From: Acinetobacter rathckeae
GTDB lineage: Bacteria > Pseudomonadota > Gammaproteobacteria > Pseudomonadales > Moraxellaceae
Length of the DNA: 64,000 nucleotides
Direction: 5' to 3'
Assembly: GCF_015627125.1 (NCBI RefSeq)
Contig: NZ_VTDO01000002.1
Location: 186,001 to 250,000 of the forward strand
The position numbers and the translations under genes are program-made. The notes under the pieces were generated by a model. The model made no database searches, was not told the origin of the DNA, and saw only the letters and a program-made list of their open reading frames with translations. Of this stretch, positions 1 to 8,720 are shown in pieces; the first letter of the stretch is position 1, and the number at the start of each line of letters is the position of its first letter.

Positions 1-122
1 TTCAGTATTAGATTGTGGTTGCTAGGATTAATTTTTATCATGGTATGACCCTATCTTTTGAAAATTATAGGGTTATATGTATTCACTCAGTATAGGTCAT
101 TTGCAGATACTATGATTTTCAC

Positions 123-731
123 TTAGCTAAATAATCGAGTGATGGCAATACACGCAATACATATAAAAATAAGCGGTGAAATATAATGGATCCACTGACC
201 ATAATTGGTGGTTTTGCTTTTTAAATAATTCGCAGAAAGTGCTGCAAGCGTATTTACAATGAAGCCACTTAAATTAAAAATAAGCCCATAACATAAAAAG
301 TATAGCCATAGTGGTTGAGCTGTTGGTGAAATAAATTGTGGTAATAAACTAAGAAAAAACAAGCCAATTTTAGGGTTAAGTAAATTAATAAATACCCCAT
401 AAATAAAGGGTTTACGGTGTTTGTCTTGAGGTGTTGTATTTACACCGTCTATTTTTCTTGGCCAACTTAGAAAAGCCAAATAGAGTAAATATAAAATGCC
501 AAGTATTGTAATGATGTTGTAGAGGATTGGCACATGATTAAAAATAATAATCAGACCAAAAGAGGTCAGTATCACATAAAATAGTACACCAATTTCAACG
601 GCCAAAGCAGATTGAATACCTGACTTTACACCAGAATGTATACTTTGCTGAATGACAAAGAGCATTGCAGGGCCAGGTGTCAGGTTAATGACTAAAACTG
701 TGATGAGAAAAAAGCAAAAATTGAGATCCAT
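123..731 (-). CDS. LysE/RhtB family amino-acid exporter
   Basis: A 202-residue inner-membrane protein of the LysE/RhtB translocator family, which exports amino acids or related small metabolites. It has about six hydrophobic helices and the family's N-terminal signature, Pro-Gly-Pro near residue 20 (NLTPGPAML) followed by a glycine-rich helix (SGVKSGIQSALAVEIG). Length is normal for the family (about 205). It lies 63 bp downstream of the Lon-like protease on the same strand, with a strong hairpin in between, so it is probably transcribed separately. The substrate cannot be told from sequence. Confidence 0.9.
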   Translation of the reverse strand: MDLNFCFFLITVLVINLTPGPAMLFVIQQSIHSGVKSGIQSALAVEIGVLFYVILTSFGLIIIFNHVPILYNIITILGILYLLYLAFLSWPRKIDGVNTTPQDKHRKPFIYGVFINLLNPKIGLFFLSLLPQFISPTAQPLWLYFLCYGLIFNLSGFIVNTLAALSANYLKSKTTNYGQWIHYISPLIFICIACIAITRLFS

Positions 732-752
732 ATATTTTTTCTCTATTGATTG

Positions 753-786
753 ACTTCAAGGCCTGCTGGATGACAGGCCTTGAAGT
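753..786. terminator. 13-bp hairpin between the Lon-like gene and the lysE-family gene
   Basis: Perfect inverted repeat: left arm 753-765, right arm 774-786, 8-nt loop. It follows the stop of the Lon-like gene on the minus strand. No immediate U-tract follows on the minus strand, so it could be a terminator, an RNA-stability hairpin or a REP-like element. Confidence 0.5.
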
Positions 787-794
787 TATACCAC

Positions 795-3374
795 TTATTT
801 CTTTTTCATCAGTGCCGTTTCCGGTTGTTTATCTTTTGCATCGTCTTCGGTTTTTTTCGTAGACTTGGCTTTTTTCTTCTTTTTCTTTGGCTTTTCTTCC
901 TCAATTGAACCATCTTCAATTGACTGCCAATAGTTGAGCTGATCCATCACAGCAGCATAAATAGAGCCTTTGGTATATTGGCCTTTTTTATTGAGTACGC
1001 CTACAGGTCGTGCCATGAGTATTTCAAGCGCTTGATCAATGGTATCAATGGCATGCACATGAAATTGACCTGATGTAACCGCATCAATCACATCTTGGCG
1101 CAACATTAAATGCTGCATGTTTTGACGAGGAATAATTACCCCTTGCTGACCTGTTAAGCCTTGCAGTTTACATGCATCATAAAAGCCTTCAATTTTGGCG
1201 TTCACGCCACCAATTGGTTGTACTTGGCCTAATTGGTTCATAGAACCTGTAATTGCCCAAGATTGGTCAAGTGGAATTTGGCTAATTGCAGAAATGAGTG
1301 CAGAAAGTTCAGCAACAGTGGCACTGTCGCCATCAACTTGACCGTAACTTTGTTCAAAGGCAAGGGCAGCAGAGAAGTGTAAAATTTGTTCACGACCAAA
1401 GTGTGCTTTTAAGAAACTCGACATCAGTAGCACACCTTTGGCATGTAATGAGCCACCAAGCTCTACACTCCGTTCAATATCTAAAATATCGCCACCACCT
1501 TGATACACAGATGCAGTTAAACGAGAAGGCAGACCAAACTCAACATCTGCATAGTGGATCACAGACAGAGCATTAATCTGGCCTAAACGGTGACCTTGGG
1601 TTTCAATCAGTTGCGTGCCACGTGATAAATCTTGCCAGTATAGTTCACGCAAATAGCCTAAGCGATATTGGCGATGTTGTAAGGCGGTATTAATATGATC
1701 TTGTGTCACAGTTTTATCACCTGCTTGTAGGGCATGATGATGTGACTCACGAATTAAGTCGCCAAGCGTTGAGGCATGTAGTGACAATGAACTTTGATCT
1801 TCGGCTTGACGGCTTGAGTCTGTAAGTAATGCCACAAGAGCAGAGCGGTCAAATGGCAAGAGTTTGTCTACTTGTACATAGTCGGCAATGAGTTGCATGT
1901 AGGCTTGCTCATTGCTTGTATTACGTTCTAGTGTATCTGTAAAGTCAGCTCTAATTTTAAAGACACTGCCAAGCTCAGGTTCTAATTCTAAGATTTCGTA
2001 ATAGACTTCAGGTTCTGCAAGTAGTACAAGTTTTAATTCAAGTGGAATAGAGGCAGGTTCAATTGAAATACTGCCTGTAAGGGTGAGCATATGTTCAAGT
2101 GAAGACAGTTTGAGTTGTCCAGACTTAAGTGCACGTTTTAGCCCTTGCCATGCGTAGGGTTGTTCGAGTAAATGCTCGGCTTCTAAAATTAAAAAACCAC
2201 CATTGGCACGGTGTAATGCGCCTGCACGAATGAGTGTAAAGTCTGTGGTAATTGTGCCATTTTGCGTGAGTTGTTCAACATGCCCAAGTAGGTTGTAATG
2301 TGTTGGGAAGTCTTCAAAAATAACAGGTGCACCTTGGTCTTTTTCATGTGTTACGACCACATTGGCTTGGTAGCGAGAAGGTACGCGGCTAAATTGTGCA
2401 GGAATAAAGTCATCTTCTGCTTGTTCAAGCACAGATTCAATATTGTTAATAATATCGGCAGCATAACGCTCAAGATAGTTTTGTAAACCTTCAACATCTT
2501 GGAAAGACTTTAAAAGTTTTTCAATGCGAGGAATGACCACATCTTGTGCAATTTCTCGGTTTAAATCTGTCACTTGGTCTCGTGCAACATCCTCAATGTC
2601 ACCAAGTGCTAGGCCTAAACGCTCAAGCTTTTTGTTCATGCTCCGCACATTTTTAGCAACTTCAGCCCGTTCTTCTTTACTGAGTGCATCAATGTCGTCT
2701 TGGGTCATTTCTTGAATTTGACCTTCTTTGTGATGCACTGGAACAAAGCAGTTATCTTCATTTTTAGAGACTAACTTTACGCCAATGGTTTCACCTTCTT
2801 TGGTCAATTCAATAAGAGCTTCTTGTTGCTCTTGACCTGTCTTATGACGAATTTTTTCTACAGCATCACTGTATTTTTCAGCACTAAAACGACGTTCAAG
2901 TTGTTTTAATGTAGCATGCCAATTTTCATGTAGTTGTGTTTGGAATATGGCTGCTTGAGCTGTTGGAAAACGTAGAGCCAGTGGTTTACGGGCATTTTCA
3001 AAGTTATTGACATAGACCCAGTCATTTGGTGTCGGCATAGATTTAGCATGCTGTGACAGCAAGCGTTTAATCATGGTGCGTTTGCCTAAACCTGCTGTAC
3101 CGACTGCAAAAATGTTATAGCCAGAGTATGGCAATGCAATTCCTGCTTCAACAGAGGCACGTGCACGGTCTTGCCCCAAAAAATTGTTGAGCGGTTTAAT
3201 GCGTCGTGTAGATGCAGGAATATTAGAAAGTTTAGTGACATGGGTCAGTTTTTCTGGTTTGAGTGCCGTTTTTTTCAGTGTTTTTTCTATGGCAGGTTGA
3301 TCAAAAGCAGAAGTCATTGTTTGTTTTTGGGGTGTCTTTTTTGTTGCTGCATTTACTGGTAATACTGAATTCAT
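795..3374 (-). CDS. Lon-related AAA+ ATP-dependent protease (LonB/YcbZ-like)
   Basis: An 859-residue cytosolic AAA+ protease of the Lon-related group. A Walker A-like motif (GTAGLGKR) lies near residue 93. The C-terminal Lon peptidase domain carries the serine of the Ser-Lys dyad in GDSAT near residue 683 and the lysine in GGVNAKIEGF near residue 725. Unlike classical LonA there is no N-terminal LAN substrate domain. It ends in a strongly lysine-rich tail (KPKKKKKKAKSTKK) that may bind nucleic acid or acidic surfaces. It is divergent from the AmpG-type gene, with a 200-bp AT-rich gap between them. The family assignment is firm; substrates are unknown. Confidence 0.9.
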   Translation of the reverse strand: MNSVLPVNAATKKTPQKQTMTSAFDQPAIEKTLKKTALKPEKLTHVTKLSNIPASTRRIKPLNNFLGQDRARASVEAGIALPYSGYNIFAVGTAGLGKRTMIKRLLSQHAKSMPTPNDWVYVNNFENARKPLALRFPTAQAAIFQTQLHENWHATLKQLERRFSAEKYSDAVEKIRHKTGQEQQEALIELTKEGETIGVKLVSKNEDNCFVPVHHKEGQIQEMTQDDIDALSKEERAEVAKNVRSMNKKLERLGLALGDIEDVARDQVTDLNREIAQDVVIPRIEKLLKSFQDVEGLQNYLERYAADIINNIESVLEQAEDDFIPAQFSRVPSRYQANVVVTHEKDQGAPVIFEDFPTHYNLLGHVEQLTQNGTITTDFTLIRAGALHRANGGFLILEAEHLLEQPYAWQGLKRALKSGQLKLSSLEHMLTLTGSISIEPASIPLELKLVLLAEPEVYYEILELEPELGSVFKIRADFTDTLERNTSNEQAYMQLIADYVQVDKLLPFDRSALVALLTDSSRQAEDQSSLSLHASTLGDLIRESHHHALQAGDKTVTQDHINTALQHRQYRLGYLRELYWQDLSRGTQLIETQGHRLGQINALSVIHYADVEFGLPSRLTASVYQGGGDILDIERSVELGGSLHAKGVLLMSSFLKAHFGREQILHFSAALAFEQSYGQVDGDSATVAELSALISAISQIPLDQSWAITGSMNQLGQVQPIGGVNAKIEGFYDACKLQGLTGQQGVIIPRQNMQHLMLRQDVIDAVTSGQFHVHAIDTIDQALEILMARPVGVLNKKGQYTKGSIYAAVMDQLNYWQSIEDGSIEEEKPKKKKKKAKSTKKTEDDAKDKQPETALMKKK

Positions 3375-3573
3375 CTGCTATGTTCTATAAGGTCATGGTG
3401 GTGTCAAAAGTACAATACGGGGTTTAGCTGAAAAAAGGTATATTTTTTTCATTTAAACCACATTTAGAGTATCAGATTTAGATAAAAAATAATAATTTAC
3501 TCAGTGCTTATTGCAAGATATTGATTAAAGCGTTTGAATAGCATTTTACGGTTTAATTAAAATAGTAATTGAG

Positions 3574-5691
3574 ATGAATATGCCAAACCAAAATTGGGCC
3601 AATGCGTTTCGTAGTTTCTTAGATATTCGTGCGCTCATTATGTTGTTTTTAGGGTTTTCGGCAGGTATTCCTATTCTACTCATTTTTTCTAGTTTGTCTT
3701 TGTGGCTCGGTGAGGCTGGCATTAACAAGTCGGCAGTGACTTTTTTTAGTTGGGCTGCGCTTGGTTATTCTTTTAAATTTGTTTGGGCGCCATTGGTTGA
3801 TGAAATTCCGATCCCATGGTTGAGTGCGAAACTCGGTCGCAGACGAGCATGGTTACTTTTGGCCCAACTGAGTATTATTGGTTCAATTTTAATCATGGCC
3901 AATGCAGACCCTGCACAGGGACAGCATGACTTAATTCAGATGGCGATTGGTGCAGTATTACTGGGTTTTTCTGCAGCCACACAAGATATTGTTATTGATG
4001 CGTATCGGATTGAGCTTGGCGATCCAAAAATTCAAACGGTACTGGCATCTACTTATAACGCAGGTTATCGTGTAGGCATGATTGTGGCAGGTGCAGGTGC
4101 ATTATTTTTAGCAAGTTGGTTGGGTACATCGAAAGGAAATTATATTTACAGTGCGTGGCACATGACTTATATGGCAATGGCAGGGGTCATGTTGGTTGGT
4201 GTGGTGACAACGTGTGTCATTCATGAACCCAATGTACAACGTGTGCCGAAAGATTATCACGGCCGTGATTATCTACGTTTGGTCATGGTGTTCTCTTTAG
4301 CTGTAGCAACATTTGTGCTGAGCTATATTGTATTAAGCCCTGTGTTGAATTACTTAGAGCAAGCGTGGCAGATTAAAGATAATTTTTTACTATTTTTATT
4401 AGAAACCATCCGCTTTTTATCTGCTGTGGCGGTTGCACTGGGTGTGGGCACAACATTGGTGAAATGGGGTGCAGTGAAAAAGCAAATGGCTTTAGATATT
4501 TGGGTGAGTCCAATCCAAGACTTTTTTGTGCGTTATGGTGTGAAACTGGCATTGTTTTTATTGCTACTGATTGGCTTTTACCGTATCTCTGACATTATTG
4601 CAGGGGTGATTTCTAATGTGTTCTACCAAGACTTAAATTTTACCAAAGAAGAAATTGCTAAAGCTGTTAAAGTGTACGGTGTGATTTTTTCATTAATTGG
4701 TGGTTTCTTAGGTGGGCTCTTAGCACAGCGTTTTAATGTGATGAAGCTGATGTTTATTGGTGCTATTTTGGCAAGTACAACCAATTTAATGTTTATTGGT
4801 TTGGTGAAGTCTGGTCAAGGCTTAGATACTGTGCAAGTGCATATCGCAGGGCAAACCCTGAACGCACAGCCTGATGATGTCGGTTACTGGCAAATATCTG
4901 TACCAACCGCATGGCTTGGACAACAAAAAGTATTAGAAGTCACCACGCAATATAAAAATGATCCAAGCAGTGAAGTGACTGCACAGATGCCATTTTTAAT
5001 GAAAGACCAAGCCAACGCACTGAGCTTATTTCCAATTGCGGGTAATAACATCGTTACAGCATCTCAAGGGCAAGAGGTTGTGGTAAAAGGTCAAATATCA
5101 GATGTAAACATTCAAAAAGTTGAGCTTAAATTAGATGCTCAAAGTTATACGGCAAAAATAGATAAAGACGGCATTTTTTCTACTGTTATTGCTAGGAGTG
5201 AGCTTGAAACAAGCCCATCTCATGAGGTTAAAGCCATAGGCTATGGTGTAAATGATGAGCCTTTAGCACAGCAACAGTTATTGTATAAAGTAAACCCACA
5301 GGCCTCTAAGCTGTCTATAGATTTACAACCTTTAGCACCTGTAGATCATTCATCAACGCATGTGCTTCTACAAGGTAAAGTGATTAAGAGCTATAGTTCA
5401 ACATGGTTGTATTTTGCAATTATCATTGATAACCTAGCATCAGGGCTTGCAGGCGCAGCCTTTATCGCCTTTTTATCGAGTTTGACCAGTGTCTCTTTTA
5501 CTGCTGTGCAGTACGCAATCTTTAGTTCATTAATGACGTTAACCCCTAAAATTTTAGGTGGTTATTCAGGCACAATTGTCAGTCATGTTGGATATCCTCA
5601 ATTTTTTCTCATAACCACGTTGATGGGTATTCCAGTGCTCATTTTAGTGTGGTGGGTTGCTCGATTACTTAGAGCTCATCAAACGAATTAA
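3574..5691 (+). CDS. ampG: AmpG-type muropeptide MFS transporter with a large extracytoplasmic insertion
   Basis: A 705-residue major-facilitator protein. The N-terminal segment ([45 protein letters not shown]) is characteristic of AmpG, the inner-membrane permease importing anhydro-muropeptides for cell-wall recycling. E. coli AmpG is about 490 residues. Here roughly residues 417-602 are an extra, non-hydrophobic, beta-rich segment between late transmembrane helices, with two stretches resembling bacterial Ig-like repeats ([15 protein letters not shown]). The C-terminal helices ([18 protein letters not shown]) resume the AmpG pattern. The downstream glyoxalase gene starts 22 bp after the stop. 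Confidence 0.85.
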   Translation: MNMPNQNWANAFRSFLDIRALIMLFLGFSAGIPILLIFSSLSLWLGEAGINKSAVTFFSWAALGYSFKFVWAPLVDEIPIPWLSAKLGRRRAWLLLAQLSIIGSILIMANADPAQGQHDLIQMAIGAVLLGFSAATQDIVIDAYRIELGDPKIQTVLASTYNAGYRVGMIVAGAGALFLASWLGTSKGNYIYSAWHMTYMAMAGVMLVGVVTTCVIHEPNVQRVPKDYHGRDYLRLVMVFSLAVATFVLSYIVLSPVLNYLEQAWQIKDNFLLFLLETIRFLSAVAVALGVGTTLVKWGAVKKQMALDIWVSPIQDFFVRYGVKLALFLLLLIGFYRISDIIAGVISNVFYQDLNFTKEEIAKAVKVYGVIFSLIGGFLGGLLAQRFNVMKLMFIGAILASTTNLMFIGLVKSGQGLDTVQVHIAGQTLNAQPDDVGYWQISVPTAWLGQQKVLEVTTQYKNDPSSEVTAQMPFLMKDQANALSLFPIAGNNIVTASQGQEVVVKGQISDVNIQKVELKLDAQSYTAKIDKDGIFSTVIARSELETSPSHEVKAIGYGVNDEPLAQQQLLYKVNPQASKLSIDLQPLAPVDHSSTHVLLQGKVIKSYSSTWLYFAIIIDNLASGLAGAAFIAFLSSLTSVSFTAVQYAIFSSLMTLTPKILGGYSGTIVSHVGYPQFFLITTLMGIPVLILVWWVARLLRAHQTN

Positions 5692-5713
5692 CCGTAAAAT
5701 AAGGACGTTATTT

Positions 5714-6118
5714 ATGCGAATGTTACATACCATGTTGCGTGTAGGCAACTTAGAGCGCTCTTTGGCTTTTTATACTGAAGTACTTGGTATGACTTTACTT
5801 CGTCGCCATGATTTTGAAGAAGGCCGTTTTACTTTGGCTTTTGTCGGCTATGGCGATGAGTCTGATCATACGGTATTAGAGCTGACTTATAACTGGGACA
5901 CCAGTAGCTACGACCTAGGCAATGCTTATGGCCATATTGCACTGGGTGTTGATAATGCGTATGAAGCATGTGAAGACATTCAACGCCGTGGTGGTGAGAT
6001 GGTGAGACCTGCAGGACCAATGAAAGGTGGTAAAACGGTCATTGCTTTTGTGAAAGACCCAGATGGTTATTTGGTTGAGTTGATTCAGCAAGACCAATAT
6101 GCCCGTAGCCAAGACTAA
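5714..6118 (+). CDS. gloA: Lactoylglutathione lyase (glyoxalase I)
   Basis: A 134-residue cytosolic metalloenzyme that isomerises the methylglyoxal-glutathione hemithioacetal to S-lactoylglutathione. The sequence [17 protein letters not shown] starts like E. coli GloA, with metal ligand His5. The later ligands fall in VLELTYNW (Glu), GHIALGV (His) and GYLVELIQ (Glu). The ATG at 5714 is preferred over an upstream in-frame ATG at 5657, because the longer form would overlap ampG, adds non-family residues, and an AAGGA-like ribosome site lies just before 5714. Possibly co-transcribed with ampG. Confidence 0.95.
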   Translation: MRMLHTMLRVGNLERSLAFYTEVLGMTLLRRHDFEEGRFTLAFVGYGDESDHTVLELTYNWDTSSYDLGNAYGHIALGVDNAYEACEDIQRRGGEMVRPAGPMKGGKTVIAFVKDPDGYLVELIQQDQYARSQD

Positions 6119-6133
6119 GTTGTAAAAATAGTA

Positions 6134-6325
6134 TTAGCCATGTTCAGCGGAATATTATATAATTTCGCCACTTGTTGTGCTTTGCCCTAGCTTTAGAGGC
6201 TTCGGTGAGCCAAAAGAATGGTCTGTTGTCGTGTTAGCCTGCCATAGGCTTTCCTTTTTACTGGTGTGAAAAGAGTGGTTAATTGCGAAAACAGCTTAAG
6301 CCTTTCTTCCTTAGGAGTATTGAAT
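6134..6325 (+). promoter_or_regulatory. rpmE promoter and structured 5' leader (candidate L31 autoregulatory leader)
   Basis: A TATAAT -10 lies at 6158-6163, with a weak -35 (TTAGCC or TAGCCA) near 6134-6140. That gives a leader of about 155 nt before the rpmE ATG. It holds small hairpins: GGCT/AGCC around 6198-6211, and AGCCT/AGGCT at 6236-6250 followed by a U-rich run (TTCCTTTTT), which looks attenuator-like. Ribosomal leaders upstream of rpmE are known in Gammaproteobacteria, so an L31-binding leader is likely. The exact fold is inference. Confidence 0.55.
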
Positions 6326-6550
6326 ATGCGTAATGGTATTCACCCAAACTATACTGCACTTGTTGCAACATGTTCTTGCGGTAACGTTATCGAAACTAAA
6401 TCTGCAAGCAATAAAGATTCTCTTTATTTAGATATTTGCTCAGCTTGCCACCCATTCTACACTGGTAAGCAAAAAAGCGTTGACACTGGCGGTCGTATTG
6501 ACAAGTTCAAACAACGTTTCTCTGGTATGTCTCGCACAATTAAGCGTTAA
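6326..6550 (+). CDS. rpmE: 50S ribosomal protein L31
   Basis: A 74-residue L31 of the zinc-binding (C+) type. Cysteines in CSCG (residues 16 and 18) and CSAC (37 and 40) form the zinc site, so this is the form used in zinc-replete cells. L31 bridges the large-subunit central protuberance to the 30S head. The start at 6326 is chosen because AGGAG lies at 6313-6317 and MRNGIHPNY is the conserved N-terminus. A long leader precedes it and a strong terminator follows. Confidence 0.98.
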   Translation: MRNGIHPNYTALVATCSCGNVIETKSASNKDSLYLDICSACHPFYTGKQKSVDTGGRIDKFKQRFSGMSRTIKR

Positions 6551-6560
6551 TATCCAAAGT

Positions 6561-6588
6561 AAAAAATGGGCTTCATGCCCATTTTTTT
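6561..6588. terminator. Bidirectional rho-independent terminator (rpmE / FimX-like)
   Basis: Left arm 6561-6571 (AAAAAATGGGC), loop TTCAT, right arm 6577-6587, with T-runs on either strand. It sits between the convergent rpmE and FimX-like genes and can serve both. Confidence 0.9.
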
Positions 6589-6595
6589 ATGTCTA

Positions 6596-8719
6596 TTAAA
6601 TGTTGGTCATGTGGTCAAGTTTGTCTTGGAAGTATTGACCTTGTAAGTAGCGACAGTCTACGTTCCAAGCATCTGCAAACTCATTCATGTCATTAAGTTC
6701 AGGAATGACAAAATCTATCTGCTTAAAATGACTGAACTGCTCTTGAATGTACTGGTGCTGGGTTGTGCTAGATAAAATCTGCTCTACATTAAGAGCTAAA
6801 AAGCAAATTTTAGGTTGTAGTTGATTCAGTAGTATAATTTTGTTGTTATTAAAGTTGAAATGTCGCAACCCAATGGCAATATTCATTTGTTTCAGTGTTG
6901 CCCATGTTGGGTGTGTTTGTAAATTAAGATGAATAATGTCAAAAGCATTAAACTGTAAGATAATTTTATTTTGATTTAAATTTGGTGTTTGTTGCAATAT
7001 GCTAGACAAATACGCTGCTAAAGGACTGTCAAGACTGCTGTGATGCAAATTAATGACTATACTTGCATCGGGTGGTGTTTGGGTCATACCACAAAAATAA
7101 GATAACGTTTCGCATGCTGCTTTAATACTATTTTGATCGATTTGAATGAGTGATGCTGTATTAATCAGTGGTAACTCATGATCATAACTTAAGTTGTAAC
7201 TGATACCATTTGCATCTGTATACACAGTAGTGACTTCAAAAATGTGCTGGTTACTGTCATTTTTGTCATACACTTGTTGATATTTTACATGGGTTTGATA
7301 GTCACTGCTGGTTGTGAAAGTATCATTGTCGAAAGCGGGTCTTTCATTAAGACTTTCTTCTTGCTCAAAAGACATTTGAGGTATTTGAGGAGGAGGTGAG
7401 GCTATTATTGCGGGTTCTATATGCTCGGTTGTATCTTGTACCTGTAGCGTGATCGGCTCTTCTTTCTCAACGAGCTTCAACGTTTGTTGCTCTTTTGTTG
7501 CAGTTTCTGGTTGAGCTGGAGGCGTATCATGTTGTTGTACTGCGTTGGTTATTTTTATATGGCTTTGAGCATATAACGCATAAAACTCATCTTCAGTGTG
7601 TAAGTGACCACTGAAAACACAATAGCTGAGTTTAAATGGTAAAGAAGATGATTCAAATGATTCACATAATTGGGCAGTAATTTGCACTAGAGGTTTGTCT
7701 ATTTGTAGAACAGCAACCCATTGAAATGGACCTGCTGTAATAAAATCATCTGAAAAAAACATTTTAATCTGTTTAAGCGCATGATTTAAATGTTGACTAA
7801 TCTCATTTTGATTACTCAAGATATTGCGATCGATCTCATTTAAGTCCAGCGTTAATCGAACGAATAACTTTTCAACATGCGTGCTATTTTGATTGGAAAT
7901 AATCTGGTTAATTTGCTCATAGTAATTGAGCGGTTTGGGTTCTTGAGTTTGTACAGTTTGTGGTTGGCCAATTGAAATATGTAGGCTTTCTTGTTCTTGG
8001 TCTGAAAATATCTTTAGACTCAGATTTTTATTGTGTAGTACAGGGTTTATTGACTCTATTTCAAAGTGGTAGGTTTGTGCTGAGTTAATATTAATTAATT
8101 TGAGTTGTTGTTTAAAATGGTCTGCATCTTTAGGTTGTAATACATCTAAAAGAGGTAGGCCAAAAGCATCGTCTATGTGAAACATCTCTTTAAAGTATTG
8201 GTTGGTTTCTATCACAATACCTTCTTGAACCATCATAGATGCATCTTGCATATGCTCAGCAACGGTTTTGACTTGATGCTGGATATTTTCTACATCTCTA
8301 TCGAGTCGTTGCTTTTCTTGCCATAAATAACTTACCTCAATGGCCTTACTAAAAGTAAATAGTAAATGTTTTGGATGGTTTAAATTGACTTGATCGAAAA
8401 AATGGCTATTTAGTGCATAGCGGTTTTGAGTGTGATCTTCATGTTCTAAATGTAAACATGGCAAATAGGGTTGCTTCGAATTTTTAATTAAATCAAATAG
8501 TTCTTTTTGGTCAAAGTCATATGCTTTGCTGTAAAAAATAATATCCCATGTTTTTTTGATGTGCTTTTGCAGGCTAAACAAGTCATCTAGTAATACTGCA
8601 TTCACTGTATGACCTTGAGCTTGGAAGACTTCCATAAGGCGATTGTACTTAATTTGATTATCATCAATAACAATCACACGTATACTTTCGATTCGAACAA
8701 GATCCATCATGCTACACAT
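6596..8719 (-). CDS. FimX-like protein: degenerate receiver-PAS-GGDEF-EAL
   Basis: About 707 residues, close to FimX of Pseudomonas (about 690), a c-di-GMP effector for type IV pili. The N-terminal receiver-like fold (VIVIDDNQIKYNRLMEVF) keeps the acidic pair, but the phospho-acceptor position reads WDIIFYS, without Asp. A PAS-like segment follows (EGIVIETNQYFKEMFHID). The next block resembles GGDEF but has no GG[D/E]EF motif. After a Gln/Pro/Glu-rich linker, the C-terminal 190 residues look like an EAL fold (ASIVINLHH, IILQFNAFD, LQGQYF) without the catalytic acids. It is probably a non-enzymatic sensor or scaffold. The ATG at 8719 is 1 nt beyond the upstream TGA; an in-frame GTG at 8734 or ATG at 8710 are alternatives. 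The FimX assignment is inference from architecture. Confidence 0.65.
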   Translation of the reverse strand: MCSMMDLVRIESIRVIVIDDNQIKYNRLMEVFQAQGHTVNAVLLDDLFSLQKHIKKTWDIIFYSKAYDFDQKELFDLIKNSKQPYLPCLHLEHEDHTQNRYALNSHFFDQVNLNHPKHLLFTFSKAIEVSYLWQEKQRLDRDVENIQHQVKTVAEHMQDASMMVQEGIVIETNQYFKEMFHIDDAFGLPLLDVLQPKDADHFKQQLKLININSAQTYHFEIESINPVLHNKNLSLKIFSDQEQESLHISIGQPQTVQTQEPKPLNYYEQINQIISNQNSTHVEKLFVRLTLDLNEIDRNILSNQNEISQHLNHALKQIKMFFSDDFITAGPFQWVAVLQIDKPLVQITAQLCESFESSSLPFKLSYCVFSGHLHTEDEFYALYAQSHIKITNAVQQHDTPPAQPETATKEQQTLKLVEKEEPITLQVQDTTEHIEPAIIASPPPQIPQMSFEQEESLNERPAFDNDTFTTSSDYQTHVKYQQVYDKNDSNQHIFEVTTVYTDANGISYNLSYDHELPLINTASLIQIDQNSIKAACETLSYFCGMTQTPPDASIVINLHHSSLDSPLAAYLSSILQQTPNLNQNKIILQFNAFDIIHLNLQTHPTWATLKQMNIAIGLRHFNFNNNKIILLNQLQPKICFLALNVEQILSSTTQHQYIQEQFSHFKQIDFVIPELNDMNEFADAWNVDCRYLQGQYFQDKLDHMTNI

Positions 8720-8720
8720 C

